Notes under the pieces: model-generated | The model's database searches: none | Seen by the model: only the letters and a program-made list of their open reading frames with translations | Told to the model about the DNA's origin: nothing | Position numbers and translations under genes: made by a program | Source of the DNA: Sphingomonas sp. C3-2 | GTDB lineage: Bacteria > Pseudomonadota > Alphaproteobacteria > Sphingomonadales > Sphingomonadaceae | NCBI RefSeq assembly: GCF_033025475.1 | Contig: NZ_CP130322.1 | Location: 2,237,001 to 2,301,000 of the forward strand | Length of the DNA stretch: 64,000 nucleotides | Reading direction: 5' to 3' | In this document: positions 25,705 to 36,191 of the stretch, one piece after another | Position numbering within the stretch: the first letter of the stretch is position 1 | How the letters are laid out: each line of letters starts with the position of its first letter

Positions 25705-26504
25705 GCGGTTTGATGAACGGTAAGCGCGGCTTGATCATGGGGCTGGCCAATGATCGTTCGCTCGCATGGGGTATTGCGAAGCAACTGAGGGATCACGGCG
25801 CCGAGCTCGCCTTCAGCTATCATGGCGAAGCGCTTGGAAAGCGCGTGCGCCCGCTGGCGGAAGAGCTGGGATCGGATTTCCTCATTGATTGCGACGCATC
25901 GGACATGGCCTCGCTCGACACCGCGTTCGAAACGCTCGCCGCGCGCTGGCCGACGATCGACTTTGTCGTCCATGCTATCGGCTTTTCGGACAAGAACGAA
26001 CTGCGCGGCGGCTATGTCGACACCAGCCTTGAAAACTTCCTGCTGACGATGAACGTCTCGGCCTACAGCCTCGTTGCCGTGACCAAGCGCGCGCGTGCGA
26101 TGATGCCCGAAGGCGGCAGCATCCTGACGCTCACCTATTACGGCGCCGAAAAGGTGATCCCGCACTATAACGTCATGGGCGTTGCCAAGGCCGCGCTCGA
26201 AACCAGCGTCAAATATCTGGCGTCCGATCTTGGCCCCGAAAATATCCGCGTCAACGCGATCTCGGCTGGCCCGATCAAGACGCTGGCGGCATCGGGCATC
26301 GGCGATTTCCGCTACATTCTGAAGTGGAACGAACTGAATTCGCCGCTCCGCCGCAACGTGACGATCGAGGATGTCGGCGGCGCCGGTCTCTACATGCTCA
26401 GCGATCTGTCGGCCGGCGTGACCGGTGAGATCCACCATGTCGACGCGGGCTATAACGTCATCGGCATGAAGGCCGAGGACGCACCCGACATCGCCCTCGC
26501 CTAA
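25701..26504 (+). CDS. fabI: enoyl-[acyl-carrier-protein] reductase (NADH) FabI
   Basis: A 267-aa FabI, the last step of each fatty acid elongation cycle. The NADH site is GLANDRSLAWGIA (residues 14-26). The catalytic set Tyr146, Tyr156 and Lys163 falls at the same numbers as in E. coli FabI (LTLTYYGAEKV, YNVMGVAK). GTG 25701 has GGAGG 5 nt upstream and overlaps the preceding stop; ATG 25713 is the alternative. This is the triclosan target family. Confidence 0.96.
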   Translation: MSGLMNGKRGLIMGLANDRSLAWGIAKQLRDHGAELAFSYHGEALGKRVRPLAEELGSDFLIDCDASDMASLDTAFETLAARWPTIDFVVHAIGFSDKNELRGGYVDTSLENFLLTMNVSAYSLVAVTKRARAMMPEGGSILTLTYYGAEKVIPHYNVMGVAKAALETSVKYLASDLGPENIRVNAISAGPIKTLAASGIGDFRYILKWNELNSPLRRNVTIEDVGGAGLYMLSDLSAGVTGEIHHVDAGYNVIGMKAEDAPDIALA

Positions 26505-26513
26505 TCGCGATAG

Positions 26514-26546
26514 GCGCATGCGGGCGACGAGGTCGCCCGCATGCGC
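26514..26546. terminator. 15-bp perfect hairpin between fabI and aroC
   Basis: GCGCATGCGGGCGAC (26514-26528) and its exact inverse complement (26532-26546) are separated only by GAG. No T-run follows, so it may be a weak terminator, an mRNA stabiliser or a processing site. Confidence 0.55.
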
Positions 26547-26580
26547 AGCACTGCCTGCTGACAGAATTGGTTGATTTCAG

Positions 26581-27648
26581 ATGAGCTTCAACAGCTTTGG
26601 TCGCGTATTCCGTTTTACGACCTGGGGCGAAAGCCATGGGCCCGCGCTGGGCGCCGTGGTGGACGGGTGCCCGCCGGGGCTGTCGCTCTCCGAAACCGAC
26701 ATCCAGCCCTGGCTCGACAAGCGTCGCCCGGGCACGTCGCGCTTCACCACGCAGCGGCAGGAACCCGATCAGGTGCGCATCCTCTCGGGCGTGTTCGAAG
26801 GCCGCACCACCGGCACCCCGATCAGCCTGATGATCGAGAATGTCGACCAGCGCTCCAAGGATTATTCCGAGGTCGCCAAGGCGTATCGCCCCGGCCATGC
26901 CGATTATGCCTATGACGCCAAATATGGTTTCCGCGATTATCGCGGCGGTGGGCGCAGCTCGGCGCGCGAAACCGCGTCGCGCGTCGCGGCGGGCGCGGTC
27001 GCCCGTGCGGTGATCCCCGAGGTCACGATTCGCGCCTGGGTGTCCGAAATCGGCGGCGACGCGATCGATCCGGCACGGTTCGATCTGTCCGAAATCGACA
27101 ATAACCCCTTTTTCTGCCCCGATGCCGAAGCCGCCAAGCGCTGGGAAGCGATTGTCGACGACGCCCGCAAATCGGGCTCCTCGGTCGGCGCGGTCGTCGA
27201 ATGCGAGGCGGTGGGCGTCCCCGCCGGCTGGGGCGCGCCGCTCTATGCCAAGCTCGATAGCGAACTCGCGTCGGCGATGATGTCGATCAACGCGGTGAAG
27301 GGCGTCGAGATTGGCGACGGCTTTGCTGCCGCGCGGCTTCGCGGCGAGGAAAATGCCGATCCGATGCGCCCCGGCGCGGACGGCATCGAATTTCTCGCCA
27401 ACCATGCGGGCGGTATTGCGGGCGGCATCTCCACCGGCCAGCCGGTGCGCGTGCGCATCGCCTTCAAACCGACCAGCTCGATCCTGATCCCGGTCGAAAC
27501 CGTCGACCGCGAGGGGCAGGCCGCCGATATCCGCACCAAGGGGCGGCACGATCCGTGCGTCGGCATCCGCGGCGTCCCCGTGGTCGAAGCGATGATGGCG
27601 CTCGTCCTCGCCGACCAGAAGCTGCTCCACCGCGCCCAATGCGGTTGA
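26581..27648 (+). CDS. aroC: chorismate synthase
   Basis: A 355-aa chorismate synthase, converting EPSP to chorismate with reduced FMN at the end of the shikimate pathway. Signature regions are [19 protein letters not shown] near the N-terminus, [20 protein letters not shown] in the middle, and GGISTGQPV with [17 protein letters not shown] near the C-terminus. Length is normal. The hairpin at 26514-26546 separates it from fabI, so it may have its own promoter. Confidence 0.97.
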   Translation: MSFNSFGRVFRFTTWGESHGPALGAVVDGCPPGLSLSETDIQPWLDKRRPGTSRFTTQRQEPDQVRILSGVFEGRTTGTPISLMIENVDQRSKDYSEVAKAYRPGHADYAYDAKYGFRDYRGGGRSSARETASRVAAGAVARAVIPEVTIRAWVSEIGGDAIDPARFDLSEIDNNPFFCPDAEAAKRWEAIVDDARKSGSSVGAVVECEAVGVPAGWGAPLYAKLDSELASAMMSINAVKGVEIGDGFAAARLRGEENADPMRPGADGIEFLANHAGGIAGGISTGQPVRVRIAFKPTSSILIPVETVDREGQAADIRTKGRHDPCVGIRGVPVVEAMMALVLADQKLLHRAQCG

Positions 27649-27836
27649 GCTTTTAGCCCCGTCATCTTCAGTCAGGGTTCCTGATCGGCGGTAATGCGGC
27701 ATATCCGAAGCCGCTGATCCCCGATTGCGCGCGTCCTGCCCTGAAGCGGTGCGGATTGCGCGGTGAAGCGCGGCGCGCCGCCGAACCCTTATGCATGTCC
27801 GGCGTTCTCGAATTGCCAATAATTCGGAGAGACTGA

Positions 27837-28115
27837 ATGCGCACCAAGATGATGATGGCTATTGCGATGCTGGCGGCACCGACCGCCCTGATGGCGCAGA
27901 GCGCGCCTGTCGAAGGTTCGGCGCAGCCCGCCGAGGCCAGCGCGGCGCCCGCGCCGTCGCCAGAGGCTGCACAGGCAGCACCCGGTTATTCGGCCGAAGC
28001 TGCGGCGCAGGATGCTGCCGCACCGGCGGCTGCGGCAGATCAGGCGCAGCCCGCCCCGGGCGGCGCGGATCATGCCGATCATGCCAACAAGAAAAAGGCT
28101 GATAAGCCCCGTTAA
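27837..28115 (+). CDS. small secreted Ala/Pro-rich protein
   Basis: A 92-aa protein with a signal peptide (residues 1-20, ending LMAQ) and a mature chain dominated by Ala, Pro, Gln and Glu, ending in a lysine-rich, histidine-containing tail (HADHANKKKADKPR). It has a GGAGAG ribosome-binding site and a strong terminator downstream. I recognise no family. Similar low-complexity exported proteins are common in sphingomonads. Function unknown. Confidence 0.65.
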   Translation: MRTKMMMAIAMLAAPTALMAQSAPVEGSAQPAEASAAPAPSPEAAQAAPGYSAEAAAQDAAAPAAAADQAQPAPGGADHADHANKKKADKPR

Positions 28116-28164
28116 AATCGCGGCATAAACCGCCTTAAGCGCGCATTACCCCTTTCGCGCTGCC

Positions 28165-28195
28165 GGGCGGCCAGACTTCGGTCTGGCCGCCCTTT
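28165..28195 (+). terminator. strong UUCG-capped hairpin after the small secreted protein
   Basis: GGGCGGCCAGAC (28165-28176), loop TTCG, and GTCTGGCCGCCC (28181-28192) form a perfect 12-bp stem, followed by TTT. It separates the + strand gene from convergent purA. Confidence 0.8.
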
Positions 28196-28200
28196 GCTTA

Positions 28201-29490
28201 TCAGTCGGCGAAGGGGTCGCGGACGAGGATCGTGTCCTCGCGTTCGGGGCTCGTGGATACCAGCGCGACCGGGCACTGGATCAGTTCCTCGACGCGGCGG
28301 ATATATTTGATCGCCTGCGCGGGAAGCTGCGCCCAGCTGCGCGCACCGGCAGTCGATTCCGACCAGCCTTCGATTTCTTCGTAGATCGGCTCCACCGCGG
28401 CCTGATCGGCGGCATGGGCGGGGTAATGGTCGATCTTCTCGCCGCGCAGCATATAGCCGGTGCAGATCTTCACCGTTTCGAACCCGTCGAGCACGTCGAG
28501 CTTGGTGAGCGCGATGCCGGTAACACCCGAAACCGCAACCGACTGGCGCACAAGCACCGCGTCGAACCAGCCGCAGCGGCGCTTGCGGCCCGTGACGGTG
28601 CCGAATTCATGGCCGCGTTCGCCAAGGCGCTGGCCGGTTTCGTCTTCGAGTTCGGTCGGGAAGGGGCCCGAGCCGACGCGCGTGGTATAGGCCTTGGCGA
28701 TGCCAAGCACGAAGCCCACTGCGCTCGGGCCAAGGCCCGAACCACCGGCGGCGGTGCCGGCGATGGTGTTCGACGAGGTGACGAACGGATAGGTGCCGTG
28801 GTCGACGTCGAGCAGAACGCCCTGCGCGCCTTCGAACAGGATACGGTCGCCGCGCTTGCGCGCTTCGTTGAGCTGAAGCCAGACGGGCTTGGCGAACTGC
28901 AGCACGAATTCGGCGATTTCGGCGAGTTCGGTCAGCAGGCGTTCGCGGTCGATCGGGCCTTCGCCGAAACCCGCGCGCAGCGCGTCATGGTGCGCGCACA
29001 GCCGGTCGAGCTGCGGGCCAAGATCGTCCAGATGCGCGAGGTCGCACACGCGGATCGCGCGGCGGCCGACCTTGTCTTCATAGGCCGGGCCGATGCCGCG
29101 GCGCGTGGTGCCGATCTTGCCGGCGCCGCTTGCATCTTCGCGCAGCGCGTCGAGATCGCGGTGGAAGGGCAGGATCAGCGTGCAATTGTCGGCGATGTGC
29201 AGCGTTTCGGGGTCAACCTTGACGCCCTGGCCCGACAGCTTCTCGACCTCGGCCTTGAGCGCCCAGGGGTCGAGCACCACGCCGTTGCCGATCACGCTCG
29301 GCGTGCCGCGCACGATTCCCGAGGGGAGGAGCGAGAGCTTGTAGACATTCTCGCCGATGACGAGCGTGTGCCCGGCATTGTGGCCGCCCTGAAAGCGCAC
29401 GACGACGTCGGCGCGTTCGGCCAGCCAGTCGACGATCTTGCCCTTGCCCTCATCGCCCCATTGGGCGCCGATTACCGCTACATTCGCCAA
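28201..29490 (-). CDS. purA: adenylosuccinate synthase
   Basis: A 429-aa PurA, joining IMP and aspartate with GTP on the route to AMP. The GTP-binding loop [11 protein letters not shown] is at the N-terminus, followed by [24 protein letters not shown] and [15 protein letters not shown] are also typical. It follows hisZ on the same strand with a 160-bp structured gap, an order seen in other alphaproteobacteria. Confidence 0.97.
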   Translation of the reverse strand: MANVAVIGAQWGDEGKGKIVDWLAERADVVVRFQGGHNAGHTLVIGENVYKLSLLPSGIVRGTPSVIGNGVVLDPWALKAEVEKLSGQGVKVDPETLHIADNCTLILPFHRDLDALREDASGAGKIGTTRRGIGPAYEDKVGRRAIRVCDLAHLDDLGPQLDRLCAHHDALRAGFGEGPIDRERLLTELAEIAEFVLQFAKPVWLQLNEARKRGDRILFEGAQGVLLDVDHGTYPFVTSSNTIAGTAAGGSGLGPSAVGFVLGIAKAYTTRVGSGPFPTELEDETGQRLGERGHEFGTVTGRKRRCGWFDAVLVRQSVAVSGVTGIALTKLDVLDGFETVKICTGYMLRGEKIDHYPAHAADQAAVEPIYEEIEGWSESTAGARSWAQLPAQAIKYIRRVEELIQCPVALVSTSPEREDTILVRDPFAD

Positions 29491-29513
29491 GACACTATTC
29501 TCCAGGTCGGTGC

Positions 29514-29551
29514 GCCCCGCTCGGGCCGAGAACCTTTCTCGGTCGCGGGGC
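29514..29551 (-). promoter_or_regulatory. nested hairpin in the purA 5' leader
   Basis: An outer stem GCCCCGC/GCGGGGC (29514-29520 with 29545-29551) encloses an inner stem CCGAGAA/TTCTCGG (29526-29532 with 29536-29542). It lies 24-61 nt upstream of purA on the minus strand. It could be a cis-regulatory RNA or the end of the hisZ message; I match it to no known class. Confidence 0.4.
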
Positions 29552-29565
29552 AGGAAACATGTGCG

Positions 29566-29585
29566 GGGCCCGCAAAAACGGGCCC
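29566..29585. repeat. 7-bp hairpin in the hisZ-purA gap
   Basis: GGGCCCG (29566-29572) and CGGGCCC (29579-29585) flank a CAAAAA loop (29573-29578). It may end hisZ transcripts or form part of the purA leader. No T-run follows on the minus strand. Confidence 0.4.
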
Positions 29586-29650
29586 GGCGGAAATTCGCAA
29601 TCGCGAAACGCTCTAGTCGCGTGCGGCGGATTCGTCCACCGCGCCGGGCG

Positions 29651-30760
29651 TCACGCCGTAACCGCTTCCCCGTCGCGCAGGATATGCGAACAGATCTGCG
29701 CCTCGGGCGTATCGTCGGGCGTCAGCGCCGCCACCGTCACCCAGCCCTGCGCACGCATCTCCGCGGCCATCGCGGGATCGGCGCCGTAGGGCACGAACAG
29801 CCGGCGACGTTCCTGCGTCGCCAGCCCGGCATCGACCAGCGGGTCGCAATAAAGCGAAAAGCCGGTGGCCGGTTCGTCATGGCCGTCTTCATGCAGGATC
29901 GCATAGGAACCGCCCCGGCCGATCTCGCCGCTCACGCCATTGGCGAACAGCGAAAAGCCGAACCAGCTCTGATATTCAAAACCATGCCGCTCGGTCGGGT
30001 CGAGCGTCAGTGTCGCCTTGTCGCGGATCGGGGCGGCGATGGCCTCCAGCGCATCGAGCCGTCCGTCGAGCGCGCCGCCGGCAAAGCCGCGCAGCCGCGC
30101 CACCGCCGCGTCAAAGGGCCCTGCAGCTTCCACCAGCGGCAGGAACGCGCCCGCACCTGCGGCAACAAGCCCGCCTGCGTCCTTGGCGTCGAGCAGCGTG
30201 CGGATTGCGGGCACGCGCGCAGCGTCCACCGCCAGCGGGCCGGCGGCCAGCGTCTCGACCAGATCGGGCAGGGTGAAATCGATGGTGATGCCGCTGACAT
30301 CGGCATGGCCCAGCGCCTCGATGGCAACGCTCACCACTTCGCGCGCGGCGGCAACGCTGTCGAGGCCGATCAGCTCGGCGCCGACCTGCATCATCTCGCG
30401 TTCGGGGCGCAGCTGCGTCGCCTTCAGCTTCAGCACCGACCCGCCATAAGCGAGGCGGACGGGGCGGGGGTGGTGCGCCATGCGCGTGGCGGCGATTCGG
30501 CCAACCTGCGCGGTGATGTCGGGGCGTACCGCCATGGTGCGCTGCGACACCGGATCGACGAAGCGGAGCAGGTCCTGCGGCCGCGTCAGCTTCAGCCGAC
30601 TGGCCAGCCCGGCCTCGAATTCGGCAAGCGGCGGGGCCACGCGCTCATAGCCATGGCTGGCCGCGGTATCGAGAACGCGGCGGACGATACGGGCAATGGC
30701 TTCGGCCTCGGGCGGAAGCCGATCGCGAAAACCTTCGGGGAGCAAGCCAGCGGGAATCAT
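29651..30760 (-). CDS. hisZ: ATP phosphoribosyltransferase regulatory subunit HisZ
   Basis: A 369-aa HisZ, a catalytically inactive class II histidyl-tRNA-synthetase-like subunit that activates short-form HisG in histidine synthesis. Visible blocks are [38 protein letters not shown] (interrupted by family motif 2), [17 protein letters not shown] and [13 protein letters not shown]. The lack of a full anticodon-binding domain separates it from HisS. hisG is not in the window. Confidence 0.9.
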   Translation of the reverse strand: MIPAGLLPEGFRDRLPPEAEAIARIVRRVLDTAASHGYERVAPPLAEFEAGLASRLKLTRPQDLLRFVDPVSQRTMAVRPDITAQVGRIAATRMAHHPRPVRLAYGGSVLKLKATQLRPEREMMQVGAELIGLDSVAAAREVVSVAIEALGHADVSGITIDFTLPDLVETLAAGPLAVDAARVPAIRTLLDAKDAGGLVAAGAGAFLPLVEAAGPFDAAVARLRGFAGGALDGRLDALEAIAAPIRDKATLTLDPTERHGFEYQSWFGFSLFANGVSGEIGRGGSYAILHEDGHDEPATGFSLYCDPLVDAGLATQERRRLFVPYGADPAMAAEMRAQGWVTVAALTPDDTPEAQICSHILRDGEAVTA

Positions 30761-30776
30761 GGCGCCTCCTTAATGC

Positions 30777-30813
30777 ATGATCCGGAAAGACGGAAAGCGC
30801 CTTTCCGGATCAT
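30777..30813. repeat. REP-like palindrome, ATGATCCGGAAAG
   Basis: ATGATCCGGAAAG (30777-30789) and CTTTCCGGATCAT (30801-30813) are perfect 13-bp inverted arms with an 11-nt loop. A further partial copy, TTTTCCGGATTA, follows at about 30820-30831. The wording is like the dispersed CATGATCCGGAAAA extragenic palindromes of alphaproteobacteria. It sits between serA and hisZ and could end serA transcripts or stabilise them. Confidence 0.6.
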
Positions 30814-30828
30814 CGCATCTTTTCCGGA

Positions 30829-32415
30829 TTAGAATTTGAGCGCCTTGACCTTCTTCACGCCCGGCAGGTTGCAGACCGCCCACAGGACGGGCTCGGGAAC
30901 CGGCGTGTCGATCGACAGCAGAAGCGCTGCTTCACCGCCCGGGCCGTGGCTGCGACGGCCGAGGTGGAAGGTCGCGATGTTGACGTCGGCTTCACCCAGC
31001 GACGAACCGATGCGGCCGATAAAGCCCGGTGCGTCCTGGTTGATGACATAGAGCATGTCGCCGGTCAGGTCGGCTTCCATCTTGATGCCGAACAGTTCGA
31101 CAAGGCGCGGTTCGCGGTTGCCGAACAGCGTGCCCGCAACCGAACGCTCGCCGCCGTCTTCCAGCGTGATCGCGACGCGCACCAGCGTGTGGTAATCGCC
31201 TTCGCGCTCGTGGCGCACTTCGCGCACGTCGAGGCCGCGTTCCTTGGCAAGGAACGGTGCGTTCACCATGTTCACCGTGTCCGAATAGACGCGCATCAGG
31301 CCGGCCAGCACGGCGGCCGTGATCGGCTTCTGGTTCAGTTCGGCGGCAGCGCCTTCGACTTCGACGGCCACCGCGCGGATACGGTCGCCTTCAAGCTGGC
31401 CGACAAGCGCGCCCAGCTTTTCAGCCAGCGCCATGTACGGCTTCAGCTTCGGGGCTTCCTCGGCCGACAGCGACGGCACGTTCAGCGCGTTGGTGACACC
31501 GCCGGTCAGCAGATATTCCGAAAGCTGTTCGGCCACCTGGATCGCGACGTTCACCTGCGCTTCCGAGGTCGATGCGCCAAGGTGCGGGGTCGAAATGAAG
31601 TTCGGCGTGCCGAACAGCGGCGATTCGGTTGCCGGCTCGGTGACGAACACGTCGAGCGCGGCGCCTGCGACATGGCCCGAATCGAGCGCGTCCTTCAGCG
31701 CCGCTTCGTCGACCAGACCACCGCGTGCGCAGTTGATGATGCGAACGCCCTTCTTGGTCTTGGCCAGGTTCTCGCGGCTCAGGATGTTGCGGGTCTGGTC
31801 GGTCAGCGGCGTGTGCAGCGTGATGAAGTCCGCCTTGGCGAGCAGTTCGTCGAGCGTCACCTTCTCCACGCCCATTTCCACCGCGCGTTCGGGGGTCAGG
31901 AACGGGTCAAAGGCGGCAACCTTCATCTTCAGGCCGCGGGCGCGGTCGGCAACGATCGAGCCGATATTGCCCGCGCCGATCAGGCCGAGCGTCTTGTTGG
32001 TCAGCTCGACGCCCATGAAGCGGTTCTTTTCCCACTTGCCGGCCTGGGTCGACACATCGGCTTCGGGAAGCTGGCGGGCAAGCGCGAACATCAGCGCAAT
32101 CGCGTGCTCGGCGGTGGTGATCGAGTTGCCGAACGGGGTATTCATCACCACCACGCCCTTGGCGGACGCCGCCGGGATATCGACATTGTCGACGCCGATG
32201 CCGGCGCGGCCGACAACCTTCAGGTTGGTCGCGGCGTCGAGCACGTCCTTGGTCACCTTGGTGGCCGAACGGATCGCCAGGCCGTCATAATTGCCGATGA
32301 TGGCAATCAGTTCGTCCTTGGTCTTGCCGGTGATTTCATCGACTTCGATGCCGCGCGCACGAAAGATTTCGGCGGCCTTGGGGTCCATTTTGTCGGAAAT
32401 GAGAACTTTGGGCAT
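30829..32415 (-). CDS. serA: D-3-phosphoglycerate dehydrogenase
   Basis: A 528-aa long-form SerA, first enzyme of serine synthesis (3-phosphoglycerate to 3-phosphohydroxypyruvate, NAD+). The NAD site is GLIGAGNIGSIVADRARG; substrate and catalytic regions include RAGIGVDNVDIPAAS, INCARGGLVDEAAL and STPHLGASTSEAQ. An intervening ASB domain and a C-terminal ACT domain (DAPGFIGRIGSSLGEADVNI) follow, so serine feedback is possible. serC lies 93 bp upstream on the same strand, forming a serC-serA unit. Confidence 0.97.
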   Translation of the reverse strand: MPKVLISDKMDPKAAEIFRARGIEVDEITGKTKDELIAIIGNYDGLAIRSATKVTKDVLDAATNLKVVGRAGIGVDNVDIPAASAKGVVVMNTPFGNSITTAEHAIALMFALARQLPEADVSTQAGKWEKNRFMGVELTNKTLGLIGAGNIGSIVADRARGLKMKVAAFDPFLTPERAVEMGVEKVTLDELLAKADFITLHTPLTDQTRNILSRENLAKTKKGVRIINCARGGLVDEAALKDALDSGHVAGAALDVFVTEPATESPLFGTPNFISTPHLGASTSEAQVNVAIQVAEQLSEYLLTGGVTNALNVPSLSAEEAPKLKPYMALAEKLGALVGQLEGDRIRAVAVEVEGAAAELNQKPITAAVLAGLMRVYSDTVNMVNAPFLAKERGLDVREVRHEREGDYHTLVRVAITLEDGGERSVAGTLFGNREPRLVELFGIKMEADLTGDMLYVINQDAPGFIGRIGSSLGEADVNIATFHLGRRSHGPGGEAALLLSIDTPVPEPVLWAVCNLPGVKKVKALKF

Positions 32416-32508
32416 TGGATTTTCCTTGTCCTGTTGCCGGGCGCGTCGCGCAAATCTCGGGCATCAGTGGGAAGGGGGTTCCCGCTGATGCGGGAACCGG
32501 CAATCGGA

Positions 32509-33669
<1,161 letters not shown>

Positions 33670-33692
33670 GTAATGCTTCTCCTTGCAGAGAG

Positions 33693-33716
33693 CACGCGCG
33701 GCGTTGGGACCGCGTG
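33693..33716 (-). promoter_or_regulatory. structured serC leader
   Basis: CACGCGCGG (33693-33701) pairs with CCGCGTG (33710-33716) allowing a small bulge, about 24-47 nt upstream of the serC ATG and just before its AGGAGA site. On the minus strand a TTGACA -35-like element lies farther upstream near 33750. A serC leader RNA motif is known in alphaproteobacteria; I cannot confirm that this is it. Confidence 0.35.
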
Positions 33717-33842
33717 GCCCGCTGCCGCTCCTAAGGATATGGACGATTCTGTCAACCGCCTTGCGCCGCAGCCGGCCGCAAAATTGGCGGAAAAGGGTCT
33801 TGTGGGCTTTTCTTTCCCAGCAATTCCGGGGACAAGGCGGTC

Positions 33843-34526
33843 ATGGTGTCCATCGCGTTTTTCCGTCCCTTGGTCGTCCCTGTTCTCGCCGCACTGGTGC
33901 TTGCCGGTTGTGCGGGCGGTGGTGGGCGCAAGCCCGCGCCCAACCGGCCGGCGCCGGTGGTCAAGGAACGCCCGCGCCTCAGCGCCAGCGAACTACGCCA
34001 GTGCTTTGCCGATCTGCGCGCCGCCGATGTCCGCTTCGATGCGCTGCCCGACCGCAATTTTCCCGGCGGCTGCTCGGCGATCGATTCGGTCAAGCTGCTC
34101 GATGTCGGCGTGCCCGTCGCGAATCTCGGCGCGATGCAGTGCCCGCTCGCGCGGACCTTCGCACAGTGGGCCTATTATGCCGCAATGCCCGCCGCGCGCC
34201 GCTTCCTGCGCGGCGAACTGGTGAAGATCGAAACAATGGGCAGCTATGCCTGCCGCAACATCAACGGCGTGGCCGGGCCAGCCGCCAGCCAGCGTTCGGA
34301 ACATGCCTTCGCCAACGCCGTCGACGTGTCGGCCTTCATCCTTGCCGATGGGCGGCGCGTCTCGGTCAAGGCAGGCTGGTCGGGCTCCTCGGACGAGCGC
34401 CAGTTCCTGCGTGCGCTCCACCGGTCGGCGTGCAAGCGGTTCCAGACGGTGCTGGGCCCCGACTATAACGCCGCGCATCACGATCACCTCCATTTCGACA
34501 TGGGGCGGGGGCCCTATTGCCGGTAA
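33843..34526 (+). CDS. extensin-like lipoprotein
   Basis: A 227-aa predicted lipoprotein with lipobox LAGC ending at residue 23 and an extensin-like C-terminal domain. The domain includes CPLARTFAQWA, SYACRNINGV, SEHAFANAVDVSAF and HHDHLHFDMGRG. The H..D..H pattern resembles LAS-type metallopeptidases such as D,D-carboxypeptidases, so a cell-wall role is possible. Cysteines C65?-C78-type pairs suggest disulfides in the periplasm, though exact pairing is not resolved. It is divergent from serC and 42 nt before the LOG-family gene. Confidence 0.82.
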   Translation: MVSIAFFRPLVVPVLAALVLAGCAGGGGRKPAPNRPAPVVKERPRLSASELRQCFADLRAADVRFDALPDRNFPGGCSAIDSVKLLDVGVPVANLGAMQCPLARTFAQWAYYAAMPAARRFLRGELVKIETMGSYACRNINGVAGPAASQRSEHAFANAVDVSAFILADGRRVSVKAGWSGSSDERQFLRALHRSACKRFQTVLGPDYNAAHHDHLHFDMGRGPYCR

Positions 34527-34568
34527 TCGCGCTTGGGTCGGCCCGCATAAGCGAGTAGAGATGGGCGG

Positions 34569-35447
34569 ATGACAAACACTTCGACTGTACCCAACCGCGT
34601 ATTTCCCCAGGCAAAGCAGGATGCCGAAACGGCGAAGCAGGGCGCGGCCACCGCCCAGACGGCGGATCCCGCCTATAAGCTCGCCTTTCAGGACACCGAA
34701 TTCCTGCTGCGCGAGGATCTTCGTCCGATCCGCTTCCAGCTTGAACTGCTCAAGCCCGAACTGCTTCTCGAAGAAGCCAAGATCGGATCGACGCTCGTCT
34801 TCTATGGTTCGGCGCGCATTCCCGAACCCGCCCAGGCTGCCGCGCTGCTCGATGCCGCCACCGACGATCGCAGCCGCAAGATCGCCGAACGGCTCGTCGC
34901 CAAGTCGCATTATTACGACGTCGCGCGCGAACTCGCGCGGCTCGCCAGCGAATGCCCGCGCGATGTCGACGGCAAGCGCCAGTTCGTGATCTGCTCGGGC
35001 GGCGGCCCCTCGATCATGGAAGCCGCCAATCGCGGCGCTGCCGATGTCGGTGCGGAATCAGTCGGGCTCAACATCGTGCTCCCGCACGAACAGGCGCCCA
35101 ACGAATTTGTCACGCCGTCGCTCAGCTTCCAGTTCCACTATTTCGCGCTGCGCAAAATGCACTTCCTGCTCCGCGCGCGCGCCGTTGCGGTCTTCCCCGG
35201 CGGCTTCGGCACGTTCGACGAGATGTTCGAACTGCTCACGCTCATCCAGACGGGCAAGGCCAAGCCGATGCCGGTGCTGCTGTTCGGCCGTGAATTCTGG
35301 GAACGCGTCGTCAATTTCGAGGCGCTCGCCGAGGAAGGCGTGATTTCCTACAAGGATCTCGAGCTCTTCCGCTTCGTCGAAACCGCCGAAGAGGCCTGGG
35401 CGATCATCCGCGAATTCTACGATCTGGCGCCCTGCGGCAGCTTCTGA
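34569..35447 (+). CDS. LOG-family nucleotide phosphoribohydrolase-like protein
   Basis: A 292-aa member of the LOG/TIGR00730 Rossmann family. The conserved motif PGGFGTFDEMFE and CSGGGPSIMEAANRGA are present. Short family members release cytokinin bases from nucleoside monophosphates. This longer type has about 70 extra N-terminal residues, so its substrate may differ. A bidirectional terminator follows. Confidence 0.85.
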   Translation: MTNTSTVPNRVFPQAKQDAETAKQGAATAQTADPAYKLAFQDTEFLLREDLRPIRFQLELLKPELLLEEAKIGSTLVFYGSARIPEPAQAAALLDAATDDRSRKIAERLVAKSHYYDVARELARLASECPRDVDGKRQFVICSGGGPSIMEAANRGAADVGAESVGLNIVLPHEQAPNEFVTPSLSFQFHYFALRKMHFLLRARAVAVFPGGFGTFDEMFELLTLIQTGKAKPMPVLLFGREFWERVVNFEALAEEGVISYKDLELFRFVETAEEAWAIIREFYDLAPCGSF

Positions 35448-35512
35448 TCGCGGGCGGCGTGGTCCGGTTGCATCGCCACCGGGCGCGCTGAACGCAAAAC
35501 CCAAAACAAAAA

Positions 35513-35542
35513 GGGGCGGCCATTATCTGGCCGCCCCTTTTT
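35513..35542. terminator. bidirectional terminator between LOG-family gene and cycM
   Basis: GGGGCGGCCA (35513-35522) and TGGCCGCCCC (35528-35537) form a perfect 10-bp stem with loop TTATC. T5 follows on the right and A-rich sequence precedes on the left, so it can act on both converging transcripts. Confidence 0.9.
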
Positions 35543-35564
35543 CGTTCGCTTCGCGCGTTCCGCG

Positions 35565-36191
35565 TCAGTGCGCGGCGGGCGCTTCCGCATTGGCCGCCGG
35601 TGCCTCGGCATTGGCCGGTGCTGCTCCTGCGTCCGCTGCTGCGGCTTCCGCCGGGGCTGCGCCTGCTGCGGGCAGCGGCAGGTTCGACCCTTGCGTGTTC
35701 ATATACGCGATCAGGTTGGCGCGATCTTCGGGCTTGGAAAGGCCGGCGAAGGTCATCTTGGTGCCCGGCGCATATTTGCGCGGGCTGGCCAGCCATTTGT
35801 CCATGCCGGCAAAGTCCCAGTTGCCCGCAACGCCCTTCAGCGCGTCGGAATAGGCAAAGCCCGGAACATGGCCATGCGCCTTGCCCAGCGCGCCCCAAAG
35901 ATTGGGGCCGATGCCGTTTGCGCCACCCTGGTTGATGGTGTGGCAGGCCACGCACTTCTTGAAGACGTCTGCGCCCTTGGCCGGATCGGCGGTGGGCAGA
36001 AGCGTCGCAATGTCCACTTCGGCTGCGCCGCCGGCGCCCCCGCCAGCGTTCGGATCGGCGTCCGCCACTTCGAAGCCCGGCTTTTCAGGAGCATGCTCCT
36101 TGAAATACATCCCGCTCGCGATTGAAGTGCCCAACGCCACGATACCCGCAGCCAAAACCCAACCCGCAAATGTGTTGAACCTGTCGTCCAT
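35565..36191 (-). CDS. membrane-anchored c-type cytochrome (CycM/c552-like)
   Basis: A 208-aa cytochrome c. An uncleaved N-terminal anchor (about residues 8-27) precedes a periplasmic class I domain with the haem motif C80-V-A-C83-H84 and a KMTFAGL segment supplying the likely axial Met. This is the CycM-type architecture that carries electrons from the bc1 complex to terminal oxidase. The C-terminal 40 residues are an Ala/Pro/Glu low-complexity tail with repeated A-P-A-(A/N)-A-E units, outside the usual family domain. Confidence 0.9.
   Translation of the reverse strand: MDDRFNTFAGWVLAAGIVALGTSIASGMYFKEHAPEKPGFEVADADPNAGGGAGGAAEVDIATLLPTADPAKGADVFKKCVACHTINQGGANGIGPNLWGALGKAHGHVPGFAYSDALKGVAGNWDFAGMDKWLASPRKYAPGTKMTFAGLSKPEDRANLIAYMNTQGSNLPLPAAGAAPAEAAAADAGAAPANAEAPAANAEAPAAH

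Noticed and set aside
29514-29551. Known purine riboswitch
   Set aside because: The hairpin has no three-way junction or the conserved loops of purine or preQ1 riboswitches that I can recognise.
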